From a virus: DNA of 22,794 nt. The DNA is taken from the IMG/VR virus record IMGVR_UViG_3300048672_000193, positions 1-22,794 of that record; one strand, given 5' to 3'. The translations under genes were made by a program, and so were the position numbers. Shown here one piece after another: positions 22,454-22,794 of the stretch (its first letter is position 1; each line of letters opens with the position of its first letter). Under the pieces are notes generated by a model. It made no database searches. It was not told where the DNA came from and saw only the letters and a program-made list of their open reading frames with translations.

Positions 22454-22794
22454 ATGCCAGGCACAGTAGCGGTTAAATATGACAAAATCATGCTCAGGGG
22501 GCAGATAGAGAGAAAGGTTTTAACCCTAGATTGGGTGGCCGATTCTTCTGCCCACACGATACCGGATACGGATCTGACAGATGAGGTTTATAAGATCGGT
22601 GGATGGTATCTATATTCAGCGAAAACTATCCCTGGGGCAGGGGTTGCCCCAACGGATCAGTATGACATCGCTGTCAATGATGCCGATGGCTTCGATATTG
22701 CTGGTGGTATGCTGGCCAATAGAGACGATACAGATACCGAATTAGTAAACATTGGAACAGCTGCAAGTGGGTTCCCAGTGGTTGAAAGTGATTT
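22454..22794 (+). CDS. 5' part of a tail/virion protein gene (cut by the window)
   Basis: The ATG at 22454 follows AGGAGG and the stop of the giant gene by one base. The 113 visible residues include WYLYSAKTIPGAGVAPTDQY (51-70), DIAVNDADGFDIAGGM and LANRDDTDTE. This pattern is one I recall from small virion-associated proteins near fibre genes. The type looks beta-rich. Whether it continues into a fibre is unknown because the frame is open to the edge. Confidence 0.7.
   Translation, partial: MPGTVAVKYDKIMLRGQIERKVLTLDWVADSSAHTIPDTDLTDEVYKIGGWYLYSAKTIPGAGVAPTDQYDIAVNDADGFDIAGGMLANRDDTDTELVNIGTAASGFPVVESD

Noticed and set aside
22454-22794. Diversity-generating retroelement, expected by analogy with BPP-1
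   Set aside because: No reverse transcriptase, template repeat or C-type lectin variable domain is visible in the window. The analogy covers only head genes.

Overview
This window is a piece of a tailed double-stranded DNA phage (or prophage) genome. Every supportable gene lies on the + strand, packed head to tail with ATGA, TAATG or short overlaps. The left (1-158) and right (22454-22794) genes run off the window. The morphology suggested is a short-tailed podovirus. The packaging, portal, tail-tube, nozzle and ejection genes follow the T7 order, while the capsid, capsid-cement and a small portal-side protein resemble the Bbp17/Bbp16/Bbp19 set of Bordetella phage BPP-1. No RNA polymerase, DNA polymerase, integrase, lysis gene, tRNA or CRISPR is visible. 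The host cannot be named. It is a bacterium, judging by strong GGAGG-type ribosome sites, and arginine AGG/AGA codons are frequent.

Layout: (1) 1-1549, small genes, several with cysteine pairs typical of zinc ribbons, ending in a VRR-NUC nuclease. (2) 1620-4670, the packaging module: small terminase, a gene-poor stretch of about 308 bases, a winged-helix protein, a 64-residue protein and the large terminase. (3) 4673-7920, portal plus a chain of small coupled genes ending in a Com-like zinc-finger gene, followed by a clear intrinsic terminator. (4) 8018-10236, scaffold, major capsid and capsid cement, closed by a UUCG-capped hairpin. (5) 10288-11313, a cargo pair: a GT-A type glycosyltransferase and a zinc-finger protein, followed by two tandem hairpins. 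(6) 11387-15871, tail-tube adaptor, a coiled-coil protein and a very large tail nozzle carrying LamG-like domains. (7) 15871-22452, four proteins in the position and order of T7 gp13-gp16, ending in a 1370-residue protein. (8) from 22454, the start of a tail or virion protein.

How the parts work together: small and large terminase load DNA through the portal into a shell built by scaffold, capsid and cement. Tube and nozzle form the short tail. The gp14-gp16-like proteins should leave the virion at infection to carry DNA across the envelope. The hairpins at 7956-7995, 10250-10271 and 11291-11363 divide the long transcript into blocks and probably set dosage, with the capsid and cement genes having the strongest ribosome sites.

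The most unusual points are: the pattern of LamG pieces in the nozzle, which looks like one LamG set inside another; a C-terminal YNPLTFG motif in the large terminase duplicated with only silent differences; the glycosyltransferase and zinc-finger pair inside the virion operon; and the gene-poor, strand-skew-switching stretch between the two terminase genes.
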